NCBI GenBank assembly: GCA_029946065.1
Contig: JAQSDU010000020.1
Span: 310,001 to 374,000, forward strand
Reading direction: 5' to 3'
DNA length: 64,000 bases
Source of the DNA: Flavobacterium sp.
Lineage (GTDB): Bacteria > Bacteroidota > Bacteroidia > Flavobacteriales > Flavobacteriaceae
Of the stretch, positions 10,047 through 19,339 are shown piece by piece. The position numbers were made by a program, and so were the translations under genes. Below the pieces are notes generated by a model. That model worked only from the letters and a program-made list of their open reading frames with translations, searched no databases and was not told where the DNA came from. Position 1 is the stretch's first letter, and each line of letters begins with the position of its first letter.

Positions 10047-10566
10047 GCAAACTGGCTTCCTTTTTACTGATTTTTGCTTCAAGCTCTTTGATTTTTAATG
10101 CTTGTTTGCTGAGTTTGACTTGCATTTTTTGAAGTTCAATATCGGAAGCTTTGCCTTTTGATTTTGCCTTTTCAAACTTTTCTGTATTTTTTTTGAAAGA
10201 TTTTTCTTCTTTGGATAATTTTTCTTTTGCATCAACTACGTCTTCTTCGGCATCAGCAATTTTATTCTGTTGTTTTTCGAATTTGCGTTGTTGTTTTTCG
10301 AGTTTTTTCTGCTCATCATTAACCTGATCCATTTGTTTTTCTGCCAAACGTGATTTTTTTTCAGCCTCTTGTTTCATTTTTTCGGCTTCGATTTGCTGTT
10401 TTATAGCTTCATCGGTATTTACCTTTTGTATGGAGTCGCTTGTTTTAGCGCCAAAAGCAACTTGTGTTGAGTCGGAAATAGTTGTGGTTGCAGGCGTATT
10501 AGTGTCCTGAGCCTTCACAAAAGTTGTTGCAGACAATAGCATTGCTAATAAAAAATATTTTTTCAT
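10030..10566 (-). CDS. Secreted coiled-coil protein of unknown function
   Basis: A 178-aa protein that I cannot assign to a named family. It starts with a signal peptide (MKKYFLLAMLLSATTFVKAQ), followed by a Thr/Ser-rich linker. From about residue 50 to the end it is almost entirely charged heptad-like sequence (Lys, Glu, Gln), which predicts one long coiled coil, with REK/EKQ-type repeats such as KKLEKQQRKFEKQQNK. It is convergent with the OmpA-family gene with a 1-bp gap, and has its own position upstream of rodA. Probably periplasmic or attached to the envelope. Function unknown. Confidence 0.75.
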   Translation of the reverse strand: MKKYFLLAMLLSATTFVKAQDTNTPATTTISDSTQVAFGAKTSDSIQKVNTDEAIKQQIEAEKMKQEAEKKSRLAEKQMDQVNDEQKKLEKQQRKFEKQQNKIADAEEDVVDAKEKLSKEEKSFKKNTEKFEKAKSKGKASDIELQKMQVKLSKQALKIKELEAKISKKEASLHKLRD

Positions 10567-10662
10567 GATGTTACGTTTTCATAAAAATACTACTTTTCAT
10601 TGGTAACTATCGCGTAAAATCTAAAATTTGACAGAATTTTGACACTTGTTCAAGTGGGAATA

Positions 10663-11919
10663 TTACCACTCATTGACCTTATTGGCGTCCATCTTCACAA
10701 AGATAAACAGCAAAACGGTAAAGCCCCAAAGTCCGGAGCCACCATAAGAAAAGAACGGCAACGGAACGCCAATCGTAGGGAAAACACCCAAAACCATCGC
10801 TGTATTCACAAAAAAGTGGATAAACAATATAGATGCGACGCAATAACCATAAACGCGGCTGAACTTGGTTTTTTGCCTTTCGGCGAGGTATATAATACGG
10901 AAAATTAATGCTACGAATAATAAAATTACGATTAGAGAACCTACAAATCCCCATTCTTCGCCAACGGTAGTAAAGATATAATCGGTATGTTGTTCGGGAA
11001 CAAATCCGCCTTTGGTTTGCGTGCCTTCGAGGAAACCTTTTCCGAACCAGCCACCGGAACCAACTGCAATTTCCGACTGGTTGGTGTTGTACCCAATGCC
11101 TTTTAAATCGACTTCACGCCCTAAAAGGATATTAAAACGGTCGCGGTGGTGCTGCTCAAATACGTTATCAAAAACATAGTTTACCGAAAAACTTAATCCG
11201 GAAACCAACACGAGAATAATACCACTCAGGATGAGGTTGCGGTTGACAATTTTACTCCTATAATAATTAATGACCAGAAGACCTAATGTGATCAAGATGA
11301 CGTATAGTGGATTTTGGATGACTAGTGTCAATACGAACACGATAATACCCGCAAATCCAACCCATAAATACCAAGCCGGCAGGCCCTCGCGGTACAGTAC
11401 AAAAATCATCATAATAAAAATCAATGCACTTCCCGGATCGTGTGGTACAATTAAAATTATCGGAAGGAATAGAATTCCTAACGCCTGAATTTGTCGGTTG
11501 ACATCTTTTAGATTTACCTGTACGTCACTTAAATATTTTGCCAAGGCCAATGCAGTTGCGGCTTTTGCAAACTCTGCAGGTTGAATGCCAAATGAGCCAA
11601 ATGAATACCAGTTGGCCTGACCTTTGACAGTTTTTCCAAATACAAATAAACCCGCAAGCGAAAGCAATGCAACGCCGAATATAATACTAGAAAATTTCTC
11701 ATAAAACTTTCCGTCAACCGAAAGCACGACAACAATCAAAGGAATTGCAAGGCCAATATACAAAAGCTGTTTGCCATAAAACTGATCCATGTCGTACCAA
11801 GTTGTTTCAATTTCCGGCAGCGAAGAAGAATAAATATTAAGCCAGCCCAAAACCACCAGAACGATATAAATCGTTACGATGACCCAGTCGATATTGCTTC
11901 TAATACTTTGGTTTTTCAT
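10663..11919 (-). CDS. rodA: Rod-shape peptidoglycan glycosyltransferase RodA
   Basis: A SEDS-family polytopic membrane protein (418 aa, about ten hydrophobic segments) that polymerises lipid II into glycan strands with its partner PBP2 in the elongasome. Typical SEDS sequences are visible, including HTDYIFTTVGEEWGF and GVPLPFFSYGGSGL near the C-terminus. It is the last gene of the leftward mreB-mreC-mreD-mrdA-rodA cluster and lies 3 bp after mrdA, so it is surely cotranscribed with it. FtsW is the paralogue to rule out; the pairing with PBP2 and MreBCD argues for RodA. Confidence 0.95.
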   Translation of the reverse strand: MKNQSIRSNIDWVIVTIYIVLVVLGWLNIYSSSLPEIETTWYDMDQFYGKQLLYIGLAIPLIVVVLSVDGKFYEKFSSIIFGVALLSLAGLFVFGKTVKGQANWYSFGSFGIQPAEFAKAATALALAKYLSDVQVNLKDVNRQIQALGILFLPIILIVPHDPGSALIFIMMIFVLYREGLPAWYLWVGFAGIIVFVLTLVIQNPLYVILITLGLLVINYYRSKIVNRNLILSGIILVLVSGLSFSVNYVFDNVFEQHHRDRFNILLGREVDLKGIGYNTNQSEIAVGSGGWFGKGFLEGTQTKGGFVPEQHTDYIFTTVGEEWGFVGSLIVILLFVALIFRIIYLAERQKTKFSRVYGYCVASILFIHFFVNTAMVLGVFPTIGVPLPFFSYGGSGLWGFTVLLFIFVKMDANKVNEW

Positions 11920-11922
11920 GCT

Positions 11923-13824
11923 TTAATTTTCCAGTTTTGTGGTGTCTTTGACGGTTTGTTTTAGGGTTGTAATCGTGTCTGAAACAGGTCTGCTTAGGAA
12001 TTTATCGTATTGGTATTTAAGGTCTTTAGAAAGCACTCTTTTTTCAAGATCAGGTCTTGAAATGGTGCCACGTAGGTATTTTTCAATCATTAAACTGGCA
12101 ATTGGCCCGGCAATCGTTGCGCCGAAACCACCGTTTTCAACAAGAATTGCGATGGCGATTTTCGGATTGTCTTTTGGTGCGAAAGCCACAAAAATAGAGT
12201 GGTCTTCCATCTGGATGCGCTTGCCGCCGATTTTAGCAAAATTTTCTGCTGTTCCGGTTTTTCCGCAAATATCAATACCCTCCACGCGCAATCCGCTTGC
12301 TGTTCCGAAATTATATACATCGAATAAACCTGAAATCATGGGTGGAAAATATTTTTTATCGATGGTCGAATAATGTCTTTTTAGGAATTTCGGGTCGATT
12401 TTTTCTCCTTTAATTTTCTTGATGATGTGAGGCGTATAATAATATCCTTCATTCGCCACAGCGGCAATCATATTGGCGAGTTGTATCGGTGTTGCAAGCA
12501 CTTCACCTTGTCCAATCGCGTTGGAAACAATTGCTGTACTCCGCCAGCCGCCATTTGGATACATTCTTTTATAGGTTTTGGAAGTTGGTATTTTACCGCG
12601 TTTTCCTGTTGGCAAATCATAACCCATAAATTCTCCCAAACCGAAACTTTTCACGTGCTTGCTCCAAACATCAACCGCTGCGGGCGGACTTACATATTTG
12701 TTGATGGTCTTCATATATGCATTAGCGAAATAAGTATTACACGAATTGTAAATCCCGTTGTGCAATTGGTGTGGTCCCGAGCCGTGGCATTTCATGAACC
12801 TACCACGGGCATAACTGAAACCGTGGTGGCACATAAAAGTCGTGTTTTCATCGATGACACCTTCCTGCAAAGCGACCAATCCGGTCATGATTTTGAACGG
12901 TGATCCAGGAGGATATTCTGCCAATAAACCTCGATCATATAAAGGTTTTGCTATGGAATCGTTGTATAATTTTGTGTAATTTTTAGAACGTTGTCTCCCT
13001 ACTAAAATCGCTGGGTCATACGATGGTGCTGTCACCAAAGCGAGTATCTCGCCGGTTCTAGGTTCAATCGCAACGATGCCGCCGCGTTTGTTTGCCATTA
13101 ATTCTTCGCCATATTTTTGGAGTATGATGTCGATGGTGAGTGTAATGTCTTCGCCGCGGACAGCAGTGGTATCTAATTCACCTTGTTTATAAGCACCGAT
13201 GTCTTTGTTGAATTTGTCTTTTTGACGGTATTTTACACCTTTAATGCCTCTTAGAATCCGTTCGTAGCTTTCTTCAACGCCTTGTTTTCCAATCAAATCT
13301 CCAGAATGGTAGTAGGGGTTTTTTTCAATTTCTTTTGGATTAACTTGTGCTATGGATCCGAAAATATTGGCGCCGACAGTCACTTGATAATCTCGTAAGG
13401 AACGTTTTACAACTTCAAAGCCAGGTTCGAATTTGCGCATCTTTTCCTGTAAAGCGGCATATTCACGTTTGTTGAGTTGTGGTAAAAATACCGAAGGAAG
13501 CCTCGGACTGTAAACACGTGCTTTGGTAATAATACGAATAAAATCTTCTTTGGTGATATTAATCAGTTTGCAAAATTCTAAAGTATCTATGTTCTTTACA
13601 TATTTTGGTGTCACCATAATGTCGTAAGACGGTTGGTTCGCAACAAGCAATTTGCCATTTCGATCATAAATATAACCGCGTTCCGGATAATCATAGATGA
13701 CTTTTATTGCATTGTTTTCAGACTTGGTCATTAGTGTGTCGTCTATAACCTGCAAATAGAAAAGTCGCATCAAAATCAGTATGACTGATATGATTACTAC
13801 AGTTGGGAACAAAACTTTTCTCAT
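11923..13824 (-). CDS. mrdA: Penicillin-binding protein 2 (elongasome transpeptidase)
   Basis: A class B PBP of 633 aa with one N-terminal membrane anchor (VVIISVILILMRLFYLQVI), a PBP dimer domain starting near YDYPERGYIYDRNG, and a transpeptidase domain. The active-site motifs are PPGSPFKIM (SxxK Ser-Lys), YNSCNTYF (SxN) and CGKTGTAENF (KTG). It crosslinks the glycan strands made by RodA during lateral growth. Its start overlaps the mreD end by 4 bp (ATGA), indicating translational coupling. Confidence 0.96.
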   Translation of the reverse strand: MRKVLFPTVVIISVILILMRLFYLQVIDDTLMTKSENNAIKVIYDYPERGYIYDRNGKLLVANQPSYDIMVTPKYVKNIDTLEFCKLINITKEDFIRIITKARVYSPRLPSVFLPQLNKREYAALQEKMRKFEPGFEVVKRSLRDYQVTVGANIFGSIAQVNPKEIEKNPYYHSGDLIGKQGVEESYERILRGIKGVKYRQKDKFNKDIGAYKQGELDTTAVRGEDITLTIDIILQKYGEELMANKRGGIVAIEPRTGEILALVTAPSYDPAILVGRQRSKNYTKLYNDSIAKPLYDRGLLAEYPPGSPFKIMTGLVALQEGVIDENTTFMCHHGFSYARGRFMKCHGSGPHQLHNGIYNSCNTYFANAYMKTINKYVSPPAAVDVWSKHVKSFGLGEFMGYDLPTGKRGKIPTSKTYKRMYPNGGWRSTAIVSNAIGQGEVLATPIQLANMIAAVANEGYYYTPHIIKKIKGEKIDPKFLKRHYSTIDKKYFPPMISGLFDVYNFGTASGLRVEGIDICGKTGTAENFAKIGGKRIQMEDHSIFVAFAPKDNPKIAIAILVENGGFGATIAGPIASLMIEKYLRGTISRPDLEKRVLSKDLKYQYDKFLSRPVSDTITTLKQTVKDTTKLEN

Positions 13825-14327
13825 CGTCTGTTAGGCTTGAAAAGATAGATTAGTATGATACAGATGGCAATCGTAAAGATAGTACTGAATAGCGTTCGCA
13901 ATACCATATTCCAAAACAAACTTACACTGAATATTTCGAGTAAGAATAATACAAAATGATGCGTAACGACTGATATTAAGATAAATGAAAACCGTTCCGG
14001 GGTTAGTCTGTCGTTGATTTTTACGGTTTGGTATTCGTAACTTACACCAAATGAAAATTTAAAAAAGGAAGGCCGCAAATAAGCCAATGTTATCGAAGCT
14101 GCCGCATGAACGCCACCGGAATCCATAAATAGATCGACGATAAGTCCCAAAAAGAAACTCGCCAGCAAAAGCCCAGATTTGTTGCCGTTGACCGGATACA
14201 AAATAATAAAAAGAATGTATGGATACGGATTCAGATAATTCGAAAATTCCATGTGATTGAAAATGACAATCTGTGCCGCTAACAGCAGTATAAATCGGGC
14301 GATATTGAACAAGACCGCACTATTCAT
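13821..14327 (-). CDS. mreD: Rod shape-determining protein MreD
   Basis: A 168-aa hydrophobic protein with about five membrane segments and no catalytic motif, as expected for the poorly conserved MreD family. Identification rests largely on position: it is exactly between mreC (4-bp overlap) and mrdA (4-bp overlap). It is thought to link MreC and MreB to the membrane synthesis machinery. The fragment GLIVDLFMDSGGVHAAASITLAY resembles the DxxxxxxxGxH region seen in Bacteroidota MreD. Confidence 0.88.
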   Translation of the reverse strand: MNSAVLFNIARFILLLAAQIVIFNHMEFSNYLNPYPYILFIILYPVNGNKSGLLLASFFLGLIVDLFMDSGGVHAAASITLAYLRPSFFKFSFGVSYEYQTVKINDRLTPERFSFILISVVTHHFVLFLLEIFSVSLFWNMVLRTLFSTIFTIAICIILIYLFKPNRR

Positions 14328-15154
14328 TTCTTTGGAGTTTCAGTTTCGGTTTCAAGCTGTAATACTTCTTCCCGTTCTTTGCTTTTGATGATGTAAACAT
14401 GGCCTAAATTCGTCATGTCGTTAAAAAGCCTGATGCTTAAAGTGTAATATTGTGTTTGGTTGTCTATATAAATCTTATCGATAGTACCAACGCCGATATT
14501 TGCCGGAAAAATTTCAGATTCGCCACTGGTTACAATCGTATCACCCTTGTGGATGGCAGCCAATCTTGGCACATCAATCAACTGTACATAACCGGCATTC
14601 TTGGCATCCCATTGTAAGGTGCCAAAATGGTTGGATTTTTTAATTTTCGCGCTTATTTTCGATTTTTTGTTTAAGATACTTTGGATTGTCGCATAGTTGG
14701 CAGAAGTCTTTTCGACAATACCAATAATCCCTAAGTTGTTCACTACACCCATATCGGTTGCCACACCTTGCTTTTCACCGGAATTAATCGTCAGATAATT
14801 TTGCGGCATATTGAAGGAGTTCTTAATCACTTTAGAAACGATGATGTTGATCTTTTTTACACCTTTAATCGTGTCGATTTGAGGAGGTTTTATGGTGTCT
14901 TGTGTATTGAAAAGTAAACTCTTTAAACGGGCATTTTCCAGCGCCAATTCGTCGTTTTGCGCACGAAGACTGAAATATTCGTTGATGGCATTGAGTCTTT
15001 CATAAACGCCGCCGGTAAAGAAATTGGCCGAGCTGATGATTTTGCTTTTATGATAGGAATGCGCCTGGATTGTGAACGATAACGAAATACCCAAAAGCAG
15101 CAAAAACAGCAACTTATGGCTGTTTTTAAATATAAAATTAAATATCTGCTGCAT
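14324..15154 (-). CDS. mreC: Rod shape-determining protein MreC
   Basis: A 276-aa bitopic membrane protein: a short cytoplasmic start, one membrane segment (KLLFLLLLGISLSFTIQA), a coiled coil (YFSLRAQNDELALENARLKS) and a periplasmic double beta-barrel domain with the NSGEKQGVATDMGVVNNLGIIG core. MreC scaffolds PBP2 and RodA outside the membrane. The gene overlaps mreD by 4 bp. A 91-bp gap separates it from mreB, longer than any other gap in this cluster, so differential expression is possible. Confidence 0.95.
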   Translation of the reverse strand: MQQIFNFIFKNSHKLLFLLLLGISLSFTIQAHSYHKSKIISSANFFTGGVYERLNAINEYFSLRAQNDELALENARLKSLLFNTQDTIKPPQIDTIKGVKKINIIVSKVIKNSFNMPQNYLTINSGEKQGVATDMGVVNNLGIIGIVEKTSANYATIQSILNKKSKISAKIKKSNHFGTLQWDAKNAGYVQLIDVPRLAAIHKGDTIVTSGESEIFPANIGVGTIDKIYIDNQTQYYTLSIRLFNDMTNLGHVYIIKSKEREEVLQLETETETPKK

Positions 15155-15245
15155 TGTTTATCCAGTGTTCAGTTAGCGGTTTCCAGTAATCAGATTCGAC
15201 GTAATTTACAATAAAATAATTTACAGATTATTGTAAAGCCCAATA

Positions 15246-16274
15246 TTATTTTATAAGAATACTTCTGAATTTAGTGATATTTTTCAGCGCCATTCCGGTA
15301 CCGCGAACAACGGCTCTCAAAGGATCTTCGGCGATATAAACCGGCAAATCCGTTTTTTGAGAAATCCTTTTGTCCAAACCTCTTAACATCGAGCCTCCTC
15401 CGGCGAGGTAAATCCCAGTGTTGTAGATGTCGGCTGCTAATTCCGGTGGTGTTTGCGATAAAGTTTCCATTACGGCATCTTCAATCCTTTGGATAGATTT
15501 GTCTAATGCTTTTGCGATTTCGCGGTAAGAAACTTCAACTTGTTTAGGTTTACCAGTAAGCAAGTCACGTCCTTGAACCGACATATCGTCTGGTGGCGTT
15601 TCGAGGTCTTCGATGGCTGCGCCGATTTCAATTTTTATTTTTTCAGCGGTACTTTCTCCAACGAAAAGATTGTGCTGTGTTCTCATGTAATAGACGATGT
15701 CGTTTGTAAAAACGTCGCCTGCAATTTTCACCGATTTGTCGCATACAATTCCGCCCAAAGCGATCACCGCAATTTCAGTCGTACCGCCGCCAATATCAAC
15801 GATCATATTTCCTTTCGGCTGCATGATATCAACGCCAATACCGATAGCCGCAGCCATTGGTTCGTGGATCAGATACACTTCTTTTCCGTTTACGCGTTCA
15901 CAAGATTCTTTTACGGCACGCATTTCCACTTCGGTAATCCCGGATGGGATACAAACCACCATACGAAGTGCTGGCGTAAACATTCTCTTTTTTAATGCTG
16001 GAATGCTTTTGATGAACATCGAAATCATTTTTTCCGACGCATCGAAATCGGCAATAACCCCATCTTTCAAAGGTCTTATAGTCTTGATGTTTTCATGCGT
16101 CTTTCCCTGCATCAGGTTGGCTTCTTTACCAACAGCGATGATTTTACCGGAAATCCTATCACGGGCAACAATGGATGGACTGTCAATTACAACCTTGTCG
16201 TTGTGGATGATCAGCGTGTTTGCGGTACCAAGGTCTATCGCAATATCCTCGGTCATGAAATCAAAGAATCCCAT
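15246..16274 (-). CDS. mreB: Rod shape-determining protein MreB (bacterial actin)
   Basis: A 342-aa actin-fold ATPase that forms membrane-bound filaments guiding lateral wall synthesis. Visible nucleotide-binding motifs are DLGTANTLI (phosphate 1), DIGGGTTEIAVIALGG (phosphate 2) and LAGGGSMLRGLD (adenosine). Length and sequence match the family throughout. It is the first gene of the elongasome operon, with an exact TAACTTTG -7 box 40 bp upstream. Confidence 0.98.
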   Translation of the reverse strand: MGFFDFMTEDIAIDLGTANTLIIHNDKVVIDSPSIVARDRISGKIIAVGKEANLMQGKTHENIKTIRPLKDGVIADFDASEKMISMFIKSIPALKKRMFTPALRMVVCIPSGITEVEMRAVKESCERVNGKEVYLIHEPMAAAIGIGVDIMQPKGNMIVDIGGGTTEIAVIALGGIVCDKSVKIAGDVFTNDIVYYMRTQHNLFVGESTAEKIKIEIGAAIEDLETPPDDMSVQGRDLLTGKPKQVEVSYREIAKALDKSIQRIEDAVMETLSQTPPELAADIYNTGIYLAGGGSMLRGLDKRISQKTDLPVYIAEDPLRAVVRGTGMALKNITKFRSILIK

Positions 16275-16313
16275 AAGTTTTTTAGGGGTTTAAATGTTAT
16301 AAATTTTACGCGA

Positions 16314-16321
16314 CAAAGTTA
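16314..16321 (-). promoter_or_regulatory. Bacteroidota -7 box for mreB operon
   Basis: Exact TAACTTTG on the minus strand, 40 bp upstream of the mreB ATG, placing the transcription start near 16307. I see no clear -33 TTG at the usual spacing, so this is a moderate call. Confidence 0.55.
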
Positions 16322-16327
16322 AACAAA

Positions 16328-17854
16328 TTAATGTTTAAAATGACGGGTTCCTGTAAATACCATTGCAAGTTTATTTTCGTTGCAGTAATTGATACTCAGT
16401 TCGTCTTTTATGGATCCGCCTGGCTGGATTACTGCTTTAATTCCTGCATCATTTGCAATTTCTACACAGTCCGGAAATGGGAAAAATGCGTCGCTTGCCA
16501 TTACTGCTCCGTGCAAATCAAAACCAAAGGCATTCGCTTTTTCAATTGCTTGTTTCAAGGCGTCAACTCTTGATGTTTGTCCGGTTCCGGAAGCTACTAA
16601 AGTTTTGTTTTTTGCAAAAACAATAGTATTCGATTTGGTATTTTTACAGATTTTAGAAGCAAAGATCAAATCTTCCACTTCTTGTTCCGTAGGCGCTGTA
16701 TTAGTAACGGTTTTTAGGTCATTTTTATTGTCGGTGATATTGTTGCGGTCTTGCACTAAAAGTCCATTTAAAGCGGTACGCACTTGTCGTTGTGGCAAAG
16801 CGACCTCATTTTGGATCAATATAATTCTGTTTTTCTTTTCTTCAAGGATGGTAATTGCATCTGTTTCATACGCAGGTGCAATCACAACTTCACAAAAAAG
16901 CTTGTTGATTTCTTTTGCGGTCGCTACGTCGATTCTGCCATTGGCGATCAAAACGCCTCCAAAAGCCGAAGTTGGATCGCAAGCTAGCGCAACAATGTAA
17001 GCTTCTTCCATCGTTGGTCTTGATGCCAATCCGCACGCGTTATTGTGTTTCAAAATGGCAAAGGTTGGTTCTTCATTTTTAAATTCAGCGATTAAATTAA
17101 CGGCTGCATCAACATCAAGAAGGTTGTTGTAAGACAATTCTTTTCCGTGGATTTTTTTGAACATCGCATCAAAATCGCCAAAGAAAAAACCTTTTTGGTG
17201 TGGGTTTTCGCCATATCTCAAAATCTGCCCGTTGGCAATACTGGTTTTGAAAACGGTTTCATCGGTATTAAAATAATTAAAAATCGCTGTGTCATAATGT
17301 GAAGAAACGTGGAAAGCCCTTGTTGCATATAGTTTTCGGTCTTCAATAGAAGTAGCTCCATTTTGCCTTGTAATTAAATCTAAAAACGGCGCATATTGTT
17401 CAACAGAAGCTACGATTACGGTGTCTTTGAAATTTTTCGCTGCAGCGCGGATTAGTGAAATGCCGCCAATATCTATTTTTTCGATGATATCAGCTTCACT
17501 TGCACCAGAAGCTACAGTTTTTTCAAAAGGATATAAGTCAACAATCACCAAATCAATCTGCGGAATGTTATATTCTTCCATTTGCTGCACGTCGCCTTGA
17601 TGATCTTGACGGTTCAAAATGCCACCAAAAATTTTCGGGTGCAACGTCTTTACACGCCCGCCTAATATAGACGGATAAGAAGTGACATCTTCAACAGGAA
17701 CAACCGGAATGCCTAAGTTTTTCAGGAAATCTTCCGTTCCGCCGGTGGAATAAAAAGTAACATTTTGTTCGTGCAATTGGCGAACAATTGGCTCCAGTCC
17801 TTCTTTTGAAAAGACAGAAATTAATGCAGATTTAATGGTTTTTGTAGCGCTCAT
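16328..17854 (-). CDS. purH: Bifunctional AICAR formyltransferase / IMP cyclohydrolase
   Basis: Catalyses the last two steps of IMP synthesis. The N-terminal MGS-like cyclohydrolase domain (residues about 1-150; SVFSKEGLEPIVRQL, YSTGGT, GGRVKTLHPKIFGGIL) is followed by the AICAR transformylase domain with LRYGENPHQKG and the LKHNNACGLAS motif bearing catalytic Lys and His. It ends in RHFKH, the typical PurH C-terminus. The start is ATG 17854 (508 aa): the open frame reaches 17923, but an exact TACTTTTG -7 box lies inside that extension, and MSATKTIKSALISVFSKEG is the expected N-terminus. Confidence 0.97.
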   Translation of the reverse strand: MSATKTIKSALISVFSKEGLEPIVRQLHEQNVTFYSTGGTEDFLKNLGIPVVPVEDVTSYPSILGGRVKTLHPKIFGGILNRQDHQGDVQQMEEYNIPQIDLVIVDLYPFEKTVASGASEADIIEKIDIGGISLIRAAAKNFKDTVIVASVEQYAPFLDLITRQNGATSIEDRKLYATRAFHVSSHYDTAIFNYFNTDETVFKTSIANGQILRYGENPHQKGFFFGDFDAMFKKIHGKELSYNNLLDVDAAVNLIAEFKNEEPTFAILKHNNACGLASRPTMEEAYIVALACDPTSAFGGVLIANGRIDVATAKEINKLFCEVVIAPAYETDAITILEEKKNRIILIQNEVALPQRQVRTALNGLLVQDRNNITDNKNDLKTVTNTAPTEQEVEDLIFASKICKNTKSNTIVFAKNKTLVASGTGQTSRVDALKQAIEKANAFGFDLHGAVMASDAFFPFPDCVEIANDAGIKAVIQPGGSIKDELSINYCNENKLAMVFTGTRHFKH

Positions 17855-17876
17855 TTTGTAGTTGTGTTTAAACGTG

Positions 17877-17884
17877 CAAAAGTA
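17877..17884 (-). promoter_or_regulatory. Bacteroidota -7 box for purH
   Basis: Exact TACTTTTG on the minus strand, 22 bp upstream of the chosen purH ATG. It supports the shorter start because it would otherwise lie inside the coding region. Confidence 0.6.
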
Positions 17885-18017
17885 GTTTTTTTGAAGAATA
17901 AAAGCACCGAAAAACTGTAACAAATTTCGGTAAAGTGATGACTAATGCTTAAATGCTAATTTTTTAGGTTATTATTTAAAATTTACGGAATTTTACCCTA
18001 ATCAAACTTCTAAATTT

Positions 18018-19274
18018 ATGCTTGTTTACCTACGGTTGCTAAAAGAAAGTTTCAGCTTTGCGATGAATGCATTGCGCACCAATAAGCTGCGTACTTTTCT
18101 TTCATTACTGGGTGTAACCATTGGTATTTTTTCGATTATAGCTGTGCTAGCCGCCGTTGATTCGCTCGACAGGAAAATAAAAAAAGACCTGAGCAATCTT
18201 GATAAAAACATGATTTCATTGATGAAAATGACTTTTGCACCATCGGATATCCCACAATGGAAAAGAGATCAGTTTCCACAAGTAAAATATGAGGAATATG
18301 AATACCTAAAAGGAGCCTTAAACAATACCCAAGAAATCGCTTTTCAGATGATTGTTGGGCGTGAAAGCATCAAATATGATACACGAACGGTTACTGATGT
18401 GAATGTGGTGCCGATTTCATACGAATATATTGACATTCAGGGTTTTGAATTTGAAAGTGGGCGTTTTTACAACGAATCAGAATCCAATTCAGGCGCGCCG
18501 GTTGTAGTTTTGGGATATGAAAATGCAAAATCATTATTTGATGATGCCGATCCGCTTGGTAAAAAAGTGCGCATGTATGGACAACGACTTACCGTTATTG
18601 GTGTTTTAAAAAAACAGGGCGCTTCCGCATTTTCGATGGGAGGAGGCAACGATGTTTCGGCTTATATTCCGGTAAATTTTATCAGAAGAATATATGGCGA
18701 TAACAATAAAACACTAATGAATGTGATTGTTATCAAACCTGTAAAAGGAGTTGATATGGAAGCATATAAAGCCGAACTAACACAAAAACTGCGTAATTTT
18801 AGAGGCTTAAAAACAGAAGAAGGTAATAATTTTTTCATCAATGTGTTGTCTGGGTTTACCGATTTTATAGATGGTATCATTATTATGTTGAATTTTGGCG
18901 GTTGGATTATTGCTGGATTTTCATTGCTTGTTGGAGGATTTGGTGTGGCCAATATCATGTTTGTTTCGGTAAAAGAACGCACGAATCTTATCGGTATTCA
19001 AAAATCGCTTGGTGCGAAAAACAAATTCATATTGTTTCAGTTTTTGTTCGAAGCGATTATACTGTGCGTTATTGGCGGATTGGTCGGAATCCTTTTGGTT
19101 TGGATCCTCACTTTGCTGCTCACAAAAATACTTGATTTTGAGTTTGTTTTGAGTTTCTTTAATATTATGGTTGGTACTGGTTTAGCCGCTTTTATAGGTC
19201 TGATTTCTGGAATTTTACCTGCTTTTTTAGCGGCACGTCTTGATCCTGTTGAAGCCATCCGTTCTGGAATGTAA
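18018..19274 (+). CDS. MacB/FtsX-type ABC transporter permease
   Basis: A 418-aa inner-membrane protein with an N-terminal membrane helix (FLSLLGVTIGIFSIIAVLAAV), a large periplasmic MacB-type domain (residues about 45-285), and three C-terminal helices of an FtsX domain that includes the conserved GVANIMFVSVKERTNLIG-like cytoplasmic loop. Such permeases work with an ATPase of the LolD/MacB family in lipoprotein handling, peptide export or mechanotransmission. No ATPase gene is adjacent on either side, so the partner must be encoded elsewhere. It is preceded by a 163-bp gap after the divergent purH. Confidence 0.88.
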   Translation: MLVYLRLLKESFSFAMNALRTNKLRTFLSLLGVTIGIFSIIAVLAAVDSLDRKIKKDLSNLDKNMISLMKMTFAPSDIPQWKRDQFPQVKYEEYEYLKGALNNTQEIAFQMIVGRESIKYDTRTVTDVNVVPISYEYIDIQGFEFESGRFYNESESNSGAPVVVLGYENAKSLFDDADPLGKKVRMYGQRLTVIGVLKKQGASAFSMGGGNDVSAYIPVNFIRRIYGDNNKTLMNVIVIKPVKGVDMEAYKAELTQKLRNFRGLKTEEGNNFFINVLSGFTDFIDGIIIMLNFGGWIIAGFSLLVGGFGVANIMFVSVKERTNLIGIQKSLGAKNKFILFQFLFEAIILCVIGGLVGILLVWILTLLLTKILDFEFVLSFFNIMVGTGLAAFIGLISGILPAFLAARLDPVEAIRSGM

Positions 19275-19339
19275 GTTTGCAGATTAAAAATTGTCGATTT
19301 TAAAAATTGACTATTTTTACACTTAAACTAGTGCGTTCC

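Noticed and set aside
10570..10662. Terminator for rodA
   Set aside because: There is a weak CACTTGTTCAAGTG hairpin, but it lacks a T-run on the minus strand and a strong stem, so I do not call it.
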